The translations under genes and the position numbers were made by a program. The notes under the pieces are model-generated. The model was not told the DNA's origin and made no database searches. It saw nothing but the letters and a program-made list of their open reading frames with translations. Of a stretch of 6,617 nt of DNA, positions 3,997 through 6,617 are shown one piece after another (position 1 is the stretch's first letter; the number at the start of each line of letters is the position of its first letter). Source of the stretch: Chloroflexota bacterium (GTDB taxonomy: Bacteria > Chloroflexota > Anaerolineae > 4572-78 > J111); contig RFJV01000318.1 of the NCBI GenBank assembly GCA_003694775.1, positions 1-6,617 of the forward strand, read 5' to 3'.

Positions 3997-6402
3997 ATGA
4001 ACACATACGGCTATTTTGATGACGAAAACCGGGAATACGTCATCACCAATCCCAAGACACCGGTAAAATGGATTAACTACATCGGCACGCTGGCTTTTGG
4101 CGGTATTGTCGACCAGACCGGCGGGGCCTTGATTTGCAAGGGCGACCCGGCCCTCAACCGCATCACCAAATATATTCCACAGCTTCCGGCCTCCGAGTTC
4201 AAGGGGGAAACGCTCTATCTGCGGCTCCGGCAGGCAGAGGGGTATCTTGTTTTTTCCCCCTTCTACGTCCCCACCCTGACCCCCTATGCGCGCTACGAGT
4301 GCCGCGTGGGCCTGGGGTACAGCCGCATCATCAGCGAGATGCACGGTCTGCGCACCGAGGTGACTATTTTTGTGCCCCCCGGCGCCTCGTGCGAGGTGCG
4401 CGACATCCGCATCACCAACCTGACCGATACCCCCCTCAATGTCGATGCCGTTCCGGTGGTTGAATACAGCCATTTCGACGCGCTCAAACAGTTTACCAAC
4501 GCCGACTGGGTTCCCCAAACCATGCAGAGTGAATGGGATGCCGACCTGCAGGTGCTGAGCCAGTTTGCCTTTATGAACAAGGAGACGCGGGTCAACTACT
4601 TTACGTCCAACCGGCCCATCTCCTCCTTTGAGTCCGACCGGGCACGCTTTCTGGGCGACCACGAATACGGCACCTGGGCCAATCCGCTGGCCCTCCAGCA
4701 GGAGGAGCTGGACTGCTACCAGGCCCGCCGCGGCGACAATATCGGCGCGCTTCTGCACCACCTGGGCGACATCCGGCCCGGCCAGACAGTCCGGCTCATC
4801 ACCCAGTTGGGACAGGTGCAGAATGTCCGGCAGGCCCGGCAGGACATCGAAAAATACCGCCAGGAAGCACAAATCGACCAGGCCCTGGAAGAAATGGCCC
4901 GTTATTGGGACACCTATCTGGGAACCATCCAGGTTCAAACCCCCAACCCCGATTTCAACCGGATGGTCAACGTTTACAACCCGCGGCAGTGCCACACCAC
5001 CTTCAACTGGTCGCGCTACCTCTCCCTCTACCAGCTCGGCCTGGGGGCGCGGGGAATGGGCTTTCGCGACAGTTCGCAGGATGTGATGGGGGTTATCCCC
5101 GCTATGCCGCAAGAAGCCAAAGGACTGCTGGTCAAACTGCTGAGCGTCCAGAAGCGGGACGGGTCGGCGATGCACCAGTTCTACCCGCTGACAATGGAGG
5201 CCAACGAGGGTGATTCCCGCGAGATGGAAGACCGTCCCTCCTACTACAGCGACGACCACCTCTGGGCCATCCTGGCCGTGTGCGCCTACGTACAGGAAAC
5301 CGGCGACCTGGACTTTTTGGCCCAGGAAGTCCCCTTCTACGATAAGGACAAAAACGACCAGCCGATTGAATCGGCTCCGGTGCTGGAGCACCTCAAACGG
5401 GGCATTGCCTTCACCCGTGGCGACCTGGGCCGGCACGGTCTGCCCCTGCTCGGCTTTGCCGACTGGAACGATACCGGCAATCTGCCCACCGGCGCGGAGT
5501 CTGTTTTTACGGCCTGTCTCTACGGCACGGCCCTGCGCGAGATGATTGCCCTGGCAAAACATCTGGGGGACAAGGACCTGGCTCAGGACTACCAGGCCGC
5601 CTATGAGCAGATGGCCCAGGCCGTCAACCGCGAGGCCTGGGACGGCGGTTGGTACATCCGCTACTTTGACCAGGATGGACAGCCGCTCGGCTCGCACCGC
5701 AACCGGCATGGTCAGATTTACACCAATGCCCAGTCCTGGGCGGTCATCTCCGGCTTTGCTCCTCCGGAACGGGCCACCACGGCCCTCGATGCGGTGCGCC
5801 GGCGGCTCAACACGCCCAAAGGCATCAAGCTGAGCACCCCCGGCTTCAACCGGTACGACCCGGCCATCGGCGGGATGACGACCTATCCGCCCGGAGCCAA
5901 AGAGAACGGCGGCATTTTCCTGCACGCCAACCCCTGGGTGATGATTGCCGAGACTATCGTCGGGCGGGGAGACCGGGCCTTTGAATATTACAACCAGATT
6001 AATCCGGCCACCAAAAACAGCATCATCGACGAATACGAGTGCGAGCCGTACGTGTACGCCCAGAACATCCTGGGAGACGAACATCCCCAGTTCGGTCTGG
6101 GACGCAACAGCTGGCTCAGCGGGACCGCCTCGTGGTGCTACCAGGCGGCCACCAAATACATACTGGGCGTCCGCCCCACTTTCGACGGTCTTCTGCTTGA
6201 CCCCTGCATCCCCGCGGAATGGGACGGGTTTACCGTGACCCGCCGCTTCCGCGGGTCAACCTACCGGATTGAGGTGCAGAACCCCGACCACGTTTGCCGG
6301 GGCATCCGGTCCATCACCCTCGACGGCAGTCCCATCGAGGGGCAGGTGCTCCCCGTGCTGAACGACGGCCAGACCCACCACGTGGTGGTCAGGATGGGGT
6401 AG
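3997..6402 (+). CDS. GH94 glycoside phosphorylase (cellobiose/chitobiose phosphorylase family)
   Basis: An 801-residue protein, the usual length for cellobiose and N,N'-diacetylchitobiose phosphorylases. These split a beta-linked disaccharide with inorganic phosphate, with inversion, to give an alpha-sugar-1-phosphate and a free sugar. There is no signal peptide, so it acts on imported sugars. It opens with YGYFDDENREYVIT (4-17), the start of the N-terminal beta-sandwich. An (alpha/alpha)6 catalytic domain follows with GMGFRDSSQD (353-362, donor-sugar site), SDDHLW (418-423), DWND (489-492, general acid Asp492), TYPPGAKENGGIF (629-641), His643 and SGT (708-710) at the phosphate site. It ends with DPCIPAEW and the C-terminal sandwich. 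The acceptor region reads IYTNAQSW (574-581), unlike either classical enzyme, and DWND is followed by T rather than C. The CelR-like operator favours a beta-glucoside substrate; the exact disaccharide is unresolved. Cellodextrin phosphorylases are longer. Confidence 0.93.
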   Translation: MNTYGYFDDENREYVITNPKTPVKWINYIGTLAFGGIVDQTGGALICKGDPALNRITKYIPQLPASEFKGETLYLRLRQAEGYLVFSPFYVPTLTPYARYECRVGLGYSRIISEMHGLRTEVTIFVPPGASCEVRDIRITNLTDTPLNVDAVPVVEYSHFDALKQFTNADWVPQTMQSEWDADLQVLSQFAFMNKETRVNYFTSNRPISSFESDRARFLGDHEYGTWANPLALQQEELDCYQARRGDNIGALLHHLGDIRPGQTVRLITQLGQVQNVRQARQDIEKYRQEAQIDQALEEMARYWDTYLGTIQVQTPNPDFNRMVNVYNPRQCHTTFNWSRYLSLYQLGLGARGMGFRDSSQDVMGVIPAMPQEAKGLLVKLLSVQKRDGSAMHQFYPLTMEANEGDSREMEDRPSYYSDDHLWAILAVCAYVQETGDLDFLAQEVPFYDKDKNDQPIESAPVLEHLKRGIAFTRGDLGRHGLPLLGFADWNDTGNLPTGAESVFTACLYGTALREMIALAKHLGDKDLAQDYQAAYEQMAQAVNREAWDGGWYIRYFDQDGQPLGSHRNRHGQIYTNAQSWAVISGFAPPERATTALDAVRRRLNTPKGIKLSTPGFNRYDPAIGGMTTYPPGAKENGGIFLHANPWVMIAETIVGRGDRAFEYYNQINPATKNSIIDEYECEPYVYAQNILGDEHPQFGLGRNSWLSGTASWCYQAATKYILGVRPTFDGLLLDPCIPAEWDGFTVTRRFRGSTYRIEVQNPDHVCRGIRSITLDGSPIEGQVLPVLNDGQTHHVVVRMG

Positions 6403-6424
6403 AACTTTCCCCCCTTTTCCCAAT

Positions 6425-6465
6425 AAAAAAGCGCTTCCCTTTCTATCAGGGGAAGCGCTTTTTTT
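6425..6465 (+). terminator. Intrinsic terminator of the GH94 gene, possibly bidirectional
   Basis: A 17-bp stem pairs 6425-6441 with 6448-6464: an A run, GCGCTTCCC, loop TCTATC, then GGGGAAGCGC and a T run (6459-6465). It starts 22 bases after the stop codon. The A-rich left side would give a T-run in the opposite direction, so it could also stop minus-strand transcripts arriving from the right. Confidence 0.93.
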
Positions 6466-6617
6466 GCAGCTGTTCAGGCATAAAGTGTGAGGTACTTATT
6501 TTACATAACCGGGCGTTCCGCCACGGCCGGGCGTCTGCCCCTGCGTCTTTTTTCGGCCTGAGGGCAGTTTCCACCGTCGAAGGGCCATCCCCGGCCCGCA
6601 AACCCGGCCAATTCCCC
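6466..6617. other. Non-coding right end of the window
   Basis: I see no supported gene here. The stretch holds a direct repeat CCGGGCGT (6509-6516 and 6527-6534), a six-T run (6548-6553) without a convincing stem directly before it, and a short inverted repeat GGGCC/GGCCC (6582-6597). It is probably the upstream region of a gene beyond the window. Confidence 0.4.

Noticed and set aside
3850..6084. A 744-codon open frame on the minus strand across the GH94 gene
   Set aside because: Its codons are in register with the GH94 codons, so its stops correspond to TTA, CTA and TCA in the sense strand, which GC-rich genes seldom use. It resembles no family I know, and the sense protein is clearly GH94.
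6509..6553. Direct repeat CCGGGCGT and T-run as a second terminator or attachment site
   Set aside because: Eight-base GC-rich direct repeats are common by chance here, the T-run lacks a stem directly before it, and there is no integrase or mobile gene nearby.

Overview
This is a GC-rich bacterial window with two gene groups and one riboswitch gene. The taxon is not fixed by any marker. The base composition, the iterated 8-bp repeat between two genes, and the mix of a SAM-I riboswitch with an intracellular GH94 phosphorylase would suit a Chloroflexota (Anaerolineae-like) genome. That is an impression, not a demonstration.

Left part (1-2190, + strand): a promoter at 19-48 precedes a three-gene cluster with no terminator inside it. 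The genes are a PfkB-family kinase resembling pseudouridine kinase (81-1019), a MaoC-like hot-dog hydratase (1087-1542) and a cyclase-family metal hydrolase very like kynurenine formamidase KynB (1546-2190). The last two are 3 bp apart and probably coupled. The 67-bp gap before the MaoC gene holds four copies of an 8-bp repeat.

Middle (2193-3782, - strand): a cystathionine gamma-synthase-type PLP enzyme (2193-3455) converges on kynB with only 2 bp between the stop codons. Its leader is a complete SAM-I riboswitch (3591-3709) behind a consensus promoter (3754-3782). Two intrinsic terminators and an overlapping third hairpin lie between the aptamer and the ribosome binding site. High S-adenosylmethionine should end transcription before the gene, so the enzyme most likely makes methionine rather than degrading it.

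Right part (3783-6617, + strand): a divergently transcribed 801-residue GH94 disaccharide/oligosaccharide phosphorylase (3997-6402). It has an extended -10 promoter, a near-perfect LacI-type operator (TTGGGAGCGTTCCCAA, 3959-3974) across the predicted start of transcription, and a strong terminator (6425-6465). The operator differs by one base from the 14-bp site I recall for the cellulose-utilisation repressor CelR of Thermobifida fusca. This suggests induction by cellobiose or a related beta-glucoside. The catalytic Asp is present, but the residues expected at the acceptor subsite match neither classical cellobiose phosphorylase nor chitobiose phosphorylase.

The most informative points are the CelR-like operator with an atypical GH94 enzyme, the tandem-terminator expression platform of the riboswitch, and the altered anion-hole motif in the kinase. 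I saw no tRNA, rRNA, CRISPR array, transposase or phage gene.
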